Shown here piece after piece: positions 1 to 9,014 of a stretch of DNA of 64,000 bases. The notes under the pieces were generated by a model, which was not told where the DNA came from, made no database searches, and saw nothing but the letters and a program-made list of their open reading frames with translations. A program made the translations under genes and the position numbers. How positions within the stretch are numbered: position 1 is the first letter of the stretch; each line of letters begins with the position of its first letter. The DNA is from Marinobacter persicus (GTDB lineage: Bacteria > Pseudomonadota > Gammaproteobacteria > Pseudomonadales > Oleiphilaceae), in the NCBI RefSeq assembly GCF_900114155.1, contig NZ_FOSC01000003.1:62001-126000 (forward strand). The letters run 5' to 3'.

Positions 1-1
1 C

Positions 2-3000
2 AGCCTGAATGGCCAGGCCGGCGATGACCAACTTTCCGGGGATGCCGGTAACGATACCCTGAACGGCGGCATCGGTGCCGATACGATGGCCGGCGGCACG
101 GGCAACGACACCTATGTGGTGGATAACGACGGTGATGTCGTGACCGAGCAGGCAGGCGAAGGCACCGACCATGTGCGGTCGAGCATCACCTATACCCTGA
201 CCGACAATGTCGAGAACCTGACGTTGGCCGGTAGTGCCAGCATCAACGGTACCGGGAATGAGCTTAACAACGTCATCAGGGGGAACAATGCCGACAACAT
301 CCTCGATGGCCTCGATGGCAATGACACCCTCTACGGAAACAACGGGAACGACACGCTGCTCGGCGGCGACGACGACGACAAACTCTACGGCGGTAGCGGC
401 AACGACGTGCTCGATGGCGGTGCCGGCAACGACGTCCTGAACGGCGGTACCGGCGCCGATGCGATGGCAGGCGGCAGCGGCGATGATACCTACATCGTCG
501 ACAACGCCGGCGATCAGGTAACCGAGCTGGCCGGAGAGGGGGTTGACCTAGTCCAATCCAGCGTCAGCTACACCCTGAGCGACAACGTGGAGAACCTCAC
601 CCTCACCGGCTACAGCAGCATCAGCGGCACCGGCAACGACCTCGACAACGTCATTACCGGCAACAGAGGCAGCAACACCCTGCGTGGCCTGGCCGGCGGC
701 GATACCCTGGTCGGGAACAACGGCAACGACACCCTGGACGGCGGCACCGGTGCCGATGTCATGAGCGGCGGTTACGGTAACGACACTTATGTCGTGGACG
801 ATGCCGGAGACGTGGTGACCGAAGGCGTCAATCGCGGGACGGATACGGTGCAGTCGAGTATCGACTACACCCTGACCGACAATGTCGAGAACCTGACCCT
901 CACGGGCACTGAGGGCCTTCACGGCACCGGTAACACACTCAATAACGTGATCACCGGCAACAGCGGTGACAACGTACTGGATGGCAAGGCGGGCAACGAC
1001 ACCATTAACGCCGGTGACGGCAATGACACACTCATCGGTGGCGACGGCAGCGACAGCCTGACTGGCGGCGCGGGCAGCGATCAGCTCTTTGGCGGTGCCG
1101 GCAATGATACGCTCAATGGCGGTTCCGGGGCTGACGTCATGAGTGGTGGTACGGGGAATGATACCTATGTGGTGGATGATGCCGGGGACCTCGTGACCGA
1201 GCAGGCCGGCGAAGGTACCGATTATGTGCAGTCCAGCATCACCTACACCCTGACCGACAATGTCGAGAACTTGACCTTGACCGGCCTGGCCGATATCGAC
1301 GGCACCGGTAACGAGTTGGACAACGTCATCAACGGCAACAGCGGTGCCAACATCCTCAACGGGCAGGCCGGTGACGATGCCTTGAACGGCAATGCCGGCA
1401 ACGATGTACTGCTCTCCGGTGAGGGCAATGATACCCTCAATGGTGGCACTGGGGCTGACATCATGGTTGGTGGCAGCGGCGACGACACCTACATCGTCGA
1501 CAACGCCGGTGATCAGGTGAACGAGCTGGCTGGCGAAGGGGTCGATACGGTCCAGGCCGGTGTCAGTCATACCCTGAGCGGCAACGTCGAGAACCTCACC
1601 CTCACCGGGTCCAGCAGCATCAACGGCACCGGTAACGAGCTCGACAACATAATCACCGGCAACAGCGGCAGCAACACCCTACGTGGTTTGGGCGGTGACG
1701 ATACGCTTATCGGCAATAACGGTAACGACACCCTTGATGGTGGCAGCGGTGCCGACACCATGAGCGGGGGCTACGGCAACGACACCTATATCGTTGACGA
1801 TGCCGGCGATTTCGTTTCGGAAGGTGGCGGGGCTGGTACCGACACGGTGCAGGCCAGCATCGACTATGCGCTCACCGACAATGTCGAAAACCTGACCCTG
1901 ACGGGCACCAGGGATCTAAACGGCACCGGCAATGCGCTCAACAATGTCATCACCGGTAACAGCGGTAACAACGTGCTGGATGGCGCCGGTGGCGCCGATA
2001 CCCTGATCGGCGGCCTGGGCGACGATACCTACACCGTCAACCACTCGTCGGATGTCATTGTGGAGCATGCCGGCGAGGGTTCTGACACAGTGGTCACCAC
2101 CGCCAGCTATGTCCTGAGCGGTAATATCGAGAACCTCGCCCTGGCGGGTATCGCCAATCTTAACGGAACCGGTAACGATATCGACAACCGCATCACCGGC
2201 AATGTCGGCGACAATCGTCTCTCTGGTGCCGGCGGTGACGACATCCTGCATGGCGGCGAAGGGAATGACTCACTCTACGGTGGGTCCGGTGCTGACCAGC
2301 TACTCGGCGAGGCGGGCAACGATCTGCTGGACGGCGGCAGCGGTGCCGATCGGATGCAGGGCGGTGCCGGCGACGACACCTACGTTGTGGATGATGCCTC
2401 GGATGTCGTCGTGGAACTCGAGGGGGAAGGCTACGATACGGTTCGCGCCAGTATCGATTACACCCTCGGGGACAACCTCGAGAATCTCGAACTGATCGGT
2501 ACGGCGGCTATCGACAGCGATGGCAATGCCGCCGATAACACCCTGACCGGTAACGACGGTGACAATGTCCTGCGCGGACTCAATGGCGACGACACGCTCA
2601 TCGGCAACGGCGGCAACGACACCCTCGATGGCGGCAGCGGTGCCGATACCATGAGCGGCGGTACCGGCAACGATACCTACATCGTTGGCGATGCCGGTGA
2701 TGTGGTCTTGGAGAGTGCCGGCGCCGGAACCGATACGGTGGAGGCGGGCCTCGACTACACCTTGACCGACAACGTCGAGAACCTGACCCTCACGGGCACC
2801 GAAAACCTCAGCGGGACCGGCAATACTCTCAACAATGCCATTAATGGCAATGGCGGCAACAATGTGCTGGATGGCGGTGCCGGGGCCGATACGTTGGCGG
2901 GTGGTACCGGCGATGACACTTATATCGTCGACAATGCCGGAGACTCGGTTGTCGAACAGGCCGGTGAGGATACCGATACTGTCTATGCCAGTGTCAGTCA

Positions 3001-3420
3001 TATCCTGGATGCCAATGTCGAGAATCTGAACCTGACCGGCTCGGGTGCGATCAATGGTGCGGGTAACGCGCTTGACAACTGGATTGTCGGAAACAGCGGT
3101 GATAACTCTCTGTCGGGCGGTGATGGCGACGATATTCTGGATGGCGGTACCGGGGCTGACGCTTTGTACGGCGGTGCGGGTGACGACACCTATGTGGTGG
3201 ACGACGTCGGCGATAGGGTTATTGAGAGCGCCGGCGAAGGCGTGGACACCGTGCAGGCCGGAGTCGATTTCACCTTGGGCGATCACGTCGAGAACCTGTC
3301 GTTGACAGGAACCGACAATCTCAACGGCACCGGCAACGCTCTGGACAACTGGCTGATCGGTAACGACGGTAACAATGTTCTCGCTGGTGGTGCCGGAAAT
3401 GACCGATACGTCTTCCGCCC
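2..3420 (+). repeat. Tandem RTX coding repeats
   Basis: The DNA is internally repetitive, not only the protein. Near-identical segments encoding the [10 protein letters not shown] module recur about every 240-375 bp, with sequences such as gtcgagaacctgaccct reappearing almost unchanged (for example near 885, 1260, 1890 and 2775). Such repeats can recombine and change copy number. Confidence 0.85.
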
Positions 3421-5092
3421 CGGCGATGGAATGGATACGTTCCAGGACATTCAAGGCCAGAACGCTCTCTATGTCGGAGGGGCTCTAACGGAGTATGACC
3501 TTGAGGCTGACCGGGTTGGCAACGATATGGTCGTGCGAGTGTTGGGGGCTTCAGATTCATTTGTGCTCGCAGACTGGTTTGGTCATCAGGAAGGCATCAA
3601 CTCCATGGAATTTGATGATGGTACGGTTCTGGACCGGGATGGTATTGCGCTGCTGATGAATCGGCCGCCGGTTGCCAACACGGACAATATTACTATCGGT
3701 GAGGACCAGGCTTCGCTAGGCGTTGAGACGGACGCCCTACTGTCAAACGATACCGACCCCAATCCGGAAGATATTCTGAGTGTGGTCTCCGTGGGAGAGT
3801 CTCAGGTCGGTGCCGAAGTTTCCTTGGATAACGGGGAAGTTACATACAGCATAGGTGACAGCTTCCAGTATCTGGCTGAGGGCGAAACCGTTGAGGACGT
3901 ATTCTCATACACTATCACTGACGATAAGGGAGCAACGGATATCGGGGTTGTTGAGGCAACGATCGTTGGTGCTAATGATCTTCCCGTGGTCGAATCAGAT
4001 TTAGATACAGTGAAAGAAGACGAGATCATTGCTTCGGAGGGAAATGTCCTCGCTAATGATAGCGATGTTGATGCTACCGATGTGCTGACTATCGCAGATC
4101 CGGGTGATTACGAGGGGCAATACGGAACGTTGGCTCTGGCAGAAAACGGTGATTATGCATATACCCTGAACAACGAAAGCGACGCCATCCAGTCTCTTGG
4201 GCGGAGCATGGAAGTGACTGACCGTTTTGACTTTGCGGTAACAGATGGTCATGCGCAGGTTGCCTCCAGTCTCGCGGTTAATGTCCAGGGAACCAATGAT
4301 GCTCCGTTGGTTGCGACTGCTTTAAATGATCAGGACTTTACCTTCAATAAGCCATTTTCGTGGCAGATCCCGGAAGGTAGCTTCGACGATCCGGATCAGG
4401 GCGACTCTCTGGATTACACAGCAACACTTGCCGATGGCTCTGAACTTCCCGAATGGCTCGGGTTTGACCCGGAAACTCAAACCTTCTCCGGGCATACCCC
4501 CAAGTCGGTTGGTTATGTTGATATCAAGGTGACGGTTACTGACCGTGTCGCGGCGACAGGAAGTACTGAAGGTAGTCTCTCCACTTTAGACGTTTTCCGG
4601 TTATCCGTTAGCCATGGTAATCAGGGAATTGGGAATGGTGCTGATGCGGCGCCCGCCGGTCACACCTCTAATTTCAATGACGGTCCTGGAACGGAGCCCG
4701 GAAAGCCGGGTGCTCCAGTTCGCAAAGGGAAGGGAGAAGCAGATACAGCAAGTTCCATGGAGTTTGGCAGTTCCTCGCAGTCAAGTATTAAGTTTGCAGA
4801 TCTGGGCGCCATGCCCGCCAAGAAGCAATCATCTCAGTTGGGTTCAAGTGTTATTGATATCAATAAGTTGCTTGCTCAATGGGAAGCCGTTGACCGGTAT
4901 GCAAGTAGCCAAAGGCAAGGTAAAAGCGTAGCGGATGAGGCGGATCTTGGTTCCTTGCCTGCAGATGCCATGGGTGGCGCGTTAAGTGCTCATCGGAGAA
5001 TGAGGAAGAGTGACCCTCTTAGGATAGGGAACTCATCTCAACAGATGAACTCATTCAGAGGATTGCAGGATGGCATGGAAAATCTAGGTTAA
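2..5092 (+). CDS. Giant RTX-repeat secreted protein (5' end outside window)
   Basis: The reading frame is open from base 2, so the gene begins upstream of the window; about 1696 codons are visible. The first two thirds (to about nt 3420) are glycine/aspartate nonapeptides of the GGxGxDxLx type that bind calcium, alternating with eleven copies of a module built around [VIL]ENLxLxG followed by NGTGNxLDN. After that come a beta-rich stretch, then VCBS/cadherin-like domains (nt 3660-4290, each opening with a P-V-x-x-x-D/E-D pattern), a CADG-like domain (nt 4290-4610) and a low-complexity Ser/Gln/Lys tail. Such proteins leave the cell through a type I secretion channel and fold on meeting external calcium; roles as adhesins or enzymes are known. 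No catalytic domain is visible here. The HlyD-type adaptor gene follows by 9 bp, which supports type I export. Confidence 0.9.
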   Translation, partial: SLNGQAGDDQLSGDAGNDTLNGGIGADTMAGGTGNDTYVVDNDGDVVTEQAGEGTDHVRSSITYTLTDNVENLTLAGSASINGTGNELNNVIRGNNADNILDGLDGNDTLYGNNGNDTLLGGDDDDKLYGGSGNDVLDGGAGNDVLNGGTGADAMAGGSGDDTYIVDNAGDQVTELAGEGVDLVQSSVSYTLSDNVENLTLTGYSSISGTGNDLDNVITGNRGSNTLRGLAGGDTLVGNNGNDTLDGGTGADVMSGGYGNDTYVVDDAGDVVTEGVNRGTDTVQSSIDYTLTDNVENLTLTGTEGLHGTGNTLNNVITGNSGDNVLDGKAGNDTINAGDGNDTLIGGDGSDSLTGGAGSDQLFGGAGNDTLNGGSGADVMSGGTGNDTYVVDDAGDLVTEQAGEGTDYVQSSITYTLTDNVENLTLTGLADIDGTGNELDNVINGNSGANILNGQAGDDALNGNAGNDVLLSGEGNDTLNGGTGADIMVGGSGDDTYIVDNAGDQVNELAGEGVDTVQAGVSHTLSGNVENLTLTGSSSINGTGNELDNIITGNSGSNTLRGLGGDDTLIGNNGNDTLDGGSGADTMSGGYGNDTYIVDDAGDFVSEGGGAGTDTVQASIDYALTDNVENLTLTGTRDLNGTGNALNNVITGNSGNNVLDGAGGADTLIGGLGDDTYTVNHSSDVIVEHAGEGSDTVVTTASYVLSGNIENLALAGIANLNGTGNDIDNRITGNVGDNRLSGAGGDDILHGGEGNDSLYGGSGADQLLGEAGNDLLDGGSGADRMQGGAGDDTYVVDDASDVVVELEGEGYDTVRASIDYTLGDNLENLELIGTAAIDSDGNAADNTLTGNDGDNVLRGLNGDDTLIGNGGNDTLDGGSGADTMSGGTGNDTYIVGDAGDVVLESAGAGTDTVEAGLDYTLTDNVENLTLTGTENLSGTGNTLNNAINGNGGNNVLDGGAGADTLAGGTGDDTYIVDNAGDSVVEQAGEDTDTVYASVSHILDANVENLNLTGSGAINGAGNALDNWIVGNSGDNSLSGGDGDDILDGGTGADALYGGAGDDTYVVDDVGDRVIESAGEGVDTVQAGVDFTLGDHVENLSLTGTDNLNGTGNALDNWLIGNDGNNVLAGGAGNDRYVFRPGDGMDTFQDIQGQNALYVGGALTEYDLEADRVGNDMVVRVLGASDSFVLADWFGHQEGINSMEFDDGTVLDRDGIALLMNRPPVANTDNITIGEDQASLGVETDALLSNDTDPNPEDILSVVSVGESQVGAEVSLDNGEVTYSIGDSFQYLAEGETVEDVFSYTITDDKGATDIGVVEATIVGANDLPVVESDLDTVKEDEIIASEGNVLANDSDVDATDVLTIADPGDYEGQYGTLALAENGDYAYTLNNESDAIQSLGRSMEVTDRFDFAVTDGHAQVASSLAVNVQGTNDAPLVATALNDQDFTFNKPFSWQIPEGSFDDPDQGDSLDYTATLADGSELPEWLGFDPETQTFSGHTPKSVGYVDIKVTVTDRVAATGSTEGSLSTLDVFRLSVSHGNQGIGNGADAAPAGHTSNFNDGPGTEPGKPGAPVRKGKGEADTASSMEFGSSSQSSIKFADLGAMPAKKQSSQLGSSVIDINKLLAQWEAVDRYASSQRQGKSVADEADLGSLPADAMGGALSAHRRMRKSDPLRIGNSSQQMNSFRGLQDGMENLG

Positions 5093-5101
5093 CTGCGGAT
5101 T

Positions 5102-6472
5102 ATGAAAATTTTAAACAGAAAGAAAACTGGCGGGATGGAAGAGCATCCCGCCAGTTTCTCCCCTGGGATCTTGAGCGTACAGTCGAAACCGCCTCACCCT
5201 ATTCCCCGTGTTGTCCTAGGTATTCTTGTATTGCTCTTTGTTTGCGGCTTGCTGTGGGCAGCATTTGGGCGCTTGGATATTGTTGCGGTTGCACAAGGGA
5301 AGCTCATTCCGTCGACCTACGTAAAAATTGTTCAGCCTCCCGAGGCAGGGCTCATTCGCGAAATTTTGGTAAGAGAAGGAGAGAGAGTAAAAACTGGCCA
5401 AACCTTAATGCGAATGGATACCACTTCGGTAGATGCCGATTACAAGTCAATTTTAGAAGAACTAAAAAGATCAACGTTAAATCTACGAAGAATCGAAGCC
5501 GAACTTACAGGAGCTCAATTCGTAAAAGAACCAGGGGATCCCGGTGCTCTATTTACTGAGGTTCGATTGCAATACGAATCGAATAAGGAATCCCTGGCGA
5601 GTGCTGTTTCCGAACAGGAGGCGGCATTGGAACGCGCAGAGAAAGAGCTTGCACTTGCTTTTGAAACGAAAGACAAGCTGGAAAAAGTCTTACCTCTATA
5701 CAAGCAAGAGGAAGAGGCGTACCTGAAATTATCGGAAAGTGCCCATGTGGGCATGCTTGATGCCATTGATAAAACACGGAAACGCATTGAAAAAGAGGAA
5801 GAATACCAAGCCCAGGATTTGATTATTGCCCGCGAGAAGGCGGCAATGGAGCAAACGCAGCGGAAGATTCGTCAGTTGCTCAGCGATAATGAACGTCAGC
5901 TAAGGGAGCAGCGAGCCCAACTGGCAGAGAAAATTAATCGTCTCGAGGCAGAGCTGATAAAGCAAGAGCATCGCCGTTCGTTGTTAGAGCTCAAAGCGCC
6001 GCAGGATGGGGTCGTGAAAGATATGGCGACGCACACTGTCGGTACCGTAACCCAGCCAGGTACGATTCTGATGACTCTGGTTCCTCTGACTGACACCTTG
6101 CGAGCAGAAGTATGGCTTCAAAATCAGGATGTTGGGTTCGTTCGTCCCGGCCAGGATGTGAAATTGAAGTTGACAGCCTTTCAATTTCAAAAATATGGCA
6201 TGGTTAATGGTAATGTTGAGCATGTTGCAGCAGATGCACGGGACGCCGGTCAACAGCCGCCGGGTGAACAATCAGCCAGCAGTGCAAACCCTCTGACCTA
6301 TCGAACATTGATTAGCTTGGATGACCAGAAACTCTTTACGGAAATGAAGTCGTATGATCTCTTTCCCGGAATGCAGGTTATGGCGGAAATAAAGCTTGGA
6401 GAGCGCTCCGTTCTCGAATACCTTTTGTCGCCTGTTCGGAGGGCCTTTCATCAGGCGGGTAGAGAACGTTGA
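5102..6472 (+). CDS. HlyD-family type I secretion membrane fusion protein
   Basis: The 456-residue product has the layout of a type I secretion periplasmic adaptor: a short cytoplasmic N-terminus, one membrane segment (about residues 38-58), the first half of a lipoyl-like barrel (VAQGKLIP, then PPEAGLIREILVREGERVKTGQ), a long charged coiled coil (about 110-300), the second half-motif (ELKAPQDGVVKD) and a C-terminal beta domain ending in the YLLSPV region typical of HlyD. It would bridge an ABC exporter and a TolC channel. It lies 9 bp after the RTX gene and surely serves it. No ABC exporter gene follows, so that partner must be upstream of the window or elsewhere. The gene is clearly more AT-rich than pncC and recA downstream, suggesting acquisition together with the RTX gene. 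Confidence 0.9.
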   Translation: MKILNRKKTGGMEEHPASFSPGILSVQSKPPHPIPRVVLGILVLLFVCGLLWAAFGRLDIVAVAQGKLIPSTYVKIVQPPEAGLIREILVREGERVKTGQTLMRMDTTSVDADYKSILEELKRSTLNLRRIEAELTGAQFVKEPGDPGALFTEVRLQYESNKESLASAVSEQEAALERAEKELALAFETKDKLEKVLPLYKQEEEAYLKLSESAHVGMLDAIDKTRKRIEKEEEYQAQDLIIAREKAAMEQTQRKIRQLLSDNERQLREQRAQLAEKINRLEAELIKQEHRRSLLELKAPQDGVVKDMATHTVGTVTQPGTILMTLVPLTDTLRAEVWLQNQDVGFVRPGQDVKLKLTAFQFQKYGMVNGNVEHVAADARDAGQQPPGEQSASSANPLTYRTLISLDDQKLFTEMKSYDLFPGMQVMAEIKLGERSVLEYLLSPVRRAFHQAGRER

Positions 6473-6560
6473 CGCACATATTGGACAGTTACTCCTTTTC
6501 GTCGTTCCAAATCCTAAAATGCTGAGTGTGGAACTCAGTAAGTGTATTACGAGGAATGAG

Positions 6561-7061
6561 ATGCAAATAATAGAGGAGCAGTTGCAGCAAGCGGGGGCCA
6601 AACTGGGTGATCAACTGAGAGCTAGTGGGCGCACCATAGCCACGGCTGAGAGCTGCACCGGCGGTTGGGTTGCCAAGGTTCTTACTGATCGGCCAGGATC
6701 GTCTGCCTACATGATGGCGGGATTGGTGACCTACAGTAACGAGGCCAAGCAGGTGATCCTCGGTGTTGATCCGCAGGTACTGGAATCGGAAGGAGCGGTC
6801 AGCGAGCTGGTGGTCCGCCAGATGGTGGCTGGCGCTGTGCGGGCTACCGGGGCGGATGTGGCGGTCGCCATCAGCGGCATTGCCGGCCCGGGTGGCGGCA
6901 GTGAGCAAAAGCCGGTGGGCACGGTCTGGTTTGCCTGGGGCACCGGGCCCGGGCATACGGAAACTTCTCTCCAGCACTTTGAAGGCGACCGGGATGCCGT
7001 TCGCCGCCAGGCGGTTTTGTATGCACTGCAGGGAGTTACCGGCTTTCTGCAAAGCCGGTAG
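6561..7061 (+). CDS. pncC: Nicotinamide-nucleotide amidase (CinA C-terminal type)
   Basis: A 166-residue stand-alone CinA C-terminal domain, which deamidates nicotinamide mononucleotide to nicotinate mononucleotide in the pyridine nucleotide cycle. The family motif TAESCTGGWVAKVLTDRPGSS near the N-terminus carries the catalytic Ser/Thr region, and AISGIAGPGGGSEQKPVGTVW is the second signature. The frame is open 165 bp further upstream into hlyD, but the ATG at 6561 is chosen because it follows a GAGG Shine-Dalgarno (6551-6554) and gives the normal family length. It sits directly before recA, the common gammaproteobacterial order. Confidence 0.92.
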   Translation: MQIIEEQLQQAGAKLGDQLRASGRTIATAESCTGGWVAKVLTDRPGSSAYMMAGLVTYSNEAKQVILGVDPQVLESEGAVSELVVRQMVAGAVRATGADVAVAISGIAGPGGGSEQKPVGTVWFAWGTGPGHTETSLQHFEGDRDAVRRQAVLYALQGVTGFLQSR

Positions 7062-7112
7062 CGCATTTCCCTTCGGCAGGGGTTGGTCTGTGCCGTTTCC
7101 TGTGCTTTAATA

Positions 7113-7128
7113 CTGTTCAAATATACAG
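7113..7128. promoter_or_regulatory. SOS (LexA) box upstream of recA
   Basis: The palindrome CTGT-TCAAATAT-ACAG matches the gammaproteobacterial LexA consensus CTGT-N8-ACAG exactly and has the favoured AT-rich centre with flanking TA and GA. It lies about 87 bp before the recA start. Confidence 0.93.
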
Positions 7129-7214
7129 GAAAAATGCTGTGCAGATTCAGCATGTCAACAATTTGCTGCTGGCGACCGGGATGTGCCAGCAGCCAGTCAA
7201 CGAGGGTTTGGACG

Positions 7215-8261
7215 ATGGAAGACAACCGCAAGAAAGCACTCAACGCAGCACTCGGCCAGATTGAGCGCCAGTTCGGCAAAGGCGCCGTGATGAAGATGGG
7301 CGACCAGCCCCGTGAAGCCATTCCGGCGGTTTCCACCGGTTCGCTGGGACTGGATGTGGCGCTGGGTATTGGCGGTCTCCCTTACGGTCGTATATGTGAA
7401 ATCTACGGTCCTGAAAGCTCCGGTAAAACCACGCTGACCCTGCAAGTGATTGCCGAAGCCCAGAAACAGGGCAAGACCTGCGCCTTCGTGGATGCCGAGC
7501 ACGCGCTGGATCCGGTTTATGCGGAAAAGCTGGGCGTAAATGTGGACGAGTTGCTGGTTTCCCAACCGGACACCGGTGAGCAGGCGTTGGAAATTGCCGA
7601 CATGCTGGTTCGCTCTAATGCCGTAGACGTCATTGTCGTTGACTCTGTAGCGGCCTTGACCCCGAAAGCGGAAATCGAAGGCGAAATGGGCGACAGCCAC
7701 GTGGGCCTGCAGGCCCGCCTGATGTCCCAGGCGCTGCGTAAACTGACCAGCAACGTGAAGCACGCCAATTGCCTGATGGTGTTCATCAACCAGATCCGTA
7801 TGAAGATCGGCGTGATGTTCGGCAGCCCGGAAACCACCACTGGCGGTAACGCCCTGAAGTTCTATTCCTCCGTCCGGCTGGATATCCGCCGCATCGGCGC
7901 GGTAAAAGACGGCGACGAAGTAACCGGTAACGAAACCCGCGTGAAGGTGGTGAAGAACAAAGTTTCCCCGCCGTTCAAACAGGCCGAGTTCCAGATCATG
8001 TACGGCAAGGGCATCTACCACATGGCCGAAGTGCTGGACATGGGTGTGAAGGAAGGCTTCGTGGATAAAGCCGGTGCCTGGTACGCCTACAAGGGTGACA
8101 AGATCGGCCAGGGCAAGGCGAACGCCGCCAAGTTCCTGGAAGAGAATCCGGAAATTGCCAACGAAATCGAAACCAGCATCCGCGAAAAGCTGATGCCTAA
8201 GCCGGTGCCGAAAGAAAAGCAGGAAGCCGAATCGGCGGATGCCAACGGCGAACTGCTTTAA
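7215..8261 (+). CDS. recA: Recombinase A
   Basis: The 348-residue product is a full-length RecA: N-terminal helix, Walker [10 protein letters not shown], Walker [13 protein letters not shown], the L1 region [18 protein letters not shown] and the L2 region with [25 protein letters not shown], then an acidic C-terminal tail. It binds single-stranded DNA, drives homologous strand exchange and stimulates LexA self-cleavage. The frame stays open upstream to 7083, but the ATG at 7215 gives the conserved MEDNRKKAL start and has GAGGG nearby. Expression is expected to be SOS-controlled through the box at 7113-7128. No recX follows; a structured repeat comes next. Confidence 0.98.
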   Translation: MEDNRKKALNAALGQIERQFGKGAVMKMGDQPREAIPAVSTGSLGLDVALGIGGLPYGRICEIYGPESSGKTTLTLQVIAEAQKQGKTCAFVDAEHALDPVYAEKLGVNVDELLVSQPDTGEQALEIADMLVRSNAVDVIVVDSVAALTPKAEIEGEMGDSHVGLQARLMSQALRKLTSNVKHANCLMVFINQIRMKIGVMFGSPETTTGGNALKFYSSVRLDIRRIGAVKDGDEVTGNETRVKVVKNKVSPPFKQAEFQIMYGKGIYHMAEVLDMGVKEGFVDKAGAWYAYKGDKIGQGKANAAKFLEENPEIANEIETSIREKLMPKPVPKEKQEAESADANGELL

Positions 8262-8299
8262 CCTTTCTTGTCCCGGACGGCGTATTGATGAGCTAGAGG

Positions 8300-8407
8300 G
8301 CCGGGCAGCCGTGACTTTTCTGGGAATTTCGAAGGCCATGGATGGCCTGAGATAAGCGCACATGGATGTGCTTGTAGCGGTTCCCGGAAAAGTCACGGCT
8401 GTCCGGC
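8300..8407. repeat. 108-bp nested inverted repeat after recA
   Basis: Two 26-bp arms (8300-8325 and 8382-8407) are inverted repeats with two mismatches. The 56-bp interior holds two further perfect hairpins, AGGCCAT-GG-ATGGCCT and GCACAT-GG-ATGTGC, which share the core CATGGATG. As RNA or cruciform DNA this would be a long stem closed by two small hairpins. It may end recA transcription, although no clear T-run follows. It looks like a dispersed structured repeat or a small non-autonomous element; no second copy was found in this window. Confidence 0.7.
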
Positions 8408-8461
8408 CAGTTGCTGGTGTTGCGATTTGTTGGCGGCCGGGGATGATGAAAAGGGAATGTC

Positions 8462-8932
8462 ATGACAAATCAGAAACAGCTCCTGATTGTTGTCCACGCG
8501 CCATCCCCGAATACCGAAAAACTAAGAGATGCCGTGGTGGCGGGCGCCCGCCGCCCGGACATCGACACCGTTGAGGTGATCGTCAAGGCGCCACTGGACA
8601 CCACCCCCGACGACGTCCTTTCCTGTGACGCCCTTATCCTGGCCACCACCGAAAACCTCGGCTACATGGCCGGGCTCACCAAAGATTTCTTCGATCGTTG
8701 TTATTACCCCTGCCTGGAACACACTCAGGGACTGCCATTTGCCCTGTATATCCGTGCCGGTCATGATGGCACCGGCACTCTGCGGGCCATTGACAGTATT
8801 GCCACCGGCCTGCGCTGGAAACGGGCCCGGGAGCCGTTGATTTGCCGGGGTGAGTATCAACAGGTGTTTGAAGAGCAATGCCAGGAGCTGGGCCTGTATA
8901 TGGCCGCCGGCCTTGACGCCGGCGTGATCTGA
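8462..8932 (+). CDS. Flavodoxin-like / NAD(P)H-dependent reductase fold protein
   Basis: 156 residues with the open alpha/beta fold of flavodoxins: a first strand LLIVVHAPSPNTEKL that would form the phosphate loop for FMN, then CDALILATTENLGYMAGLTKDFFDRCYYP, the second conserved flavin-side segment. Relatives are annotated as flavodoxin family or NAD(P)H-dependent oxidoreductases; the substrate is unknown. An AAGGGA Shine-Dalgarno precedes the ATG. It stands alone between the repeat after recA and the Lon-like protease gene. Confidence 0.65.
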   Translation: MTNQKQLLIVVHAPSPNTEKLRDAVVAGARRPDIDTVEVIVKAPLDTTPDDVLSCDALILATTENLGYMAGLTKDFFDRCYYPCLEHTQGLPFALYIRAGHDGTGTLRAIDSIATGLRWKRAREPLICRGEYQQVFEEQCQELGLYMAAGLDAGVI

Positions 8933-9014
8933 GAAAACCGCGACAGCCCGCCCCTCAGCCACTACAATGGCGAACCTATTGTTTTTCTGTAACCGACATT
9001 GACGGGATTCAACT

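Noticed and set aside
2-3420. CRISPR-like repetition in the first 3.4 kb
   Set aside because: The repeats are coding, in frame, of variable spacing and without unique spacers; they are RTX modules.
548-3454. Long open frames on the minus strand opposite the RTX gene
   Set aside because: They are shadows of the repetitive GC-rich coding strand, with Val/Ile/Gly-rich translations and no ribosome sites.
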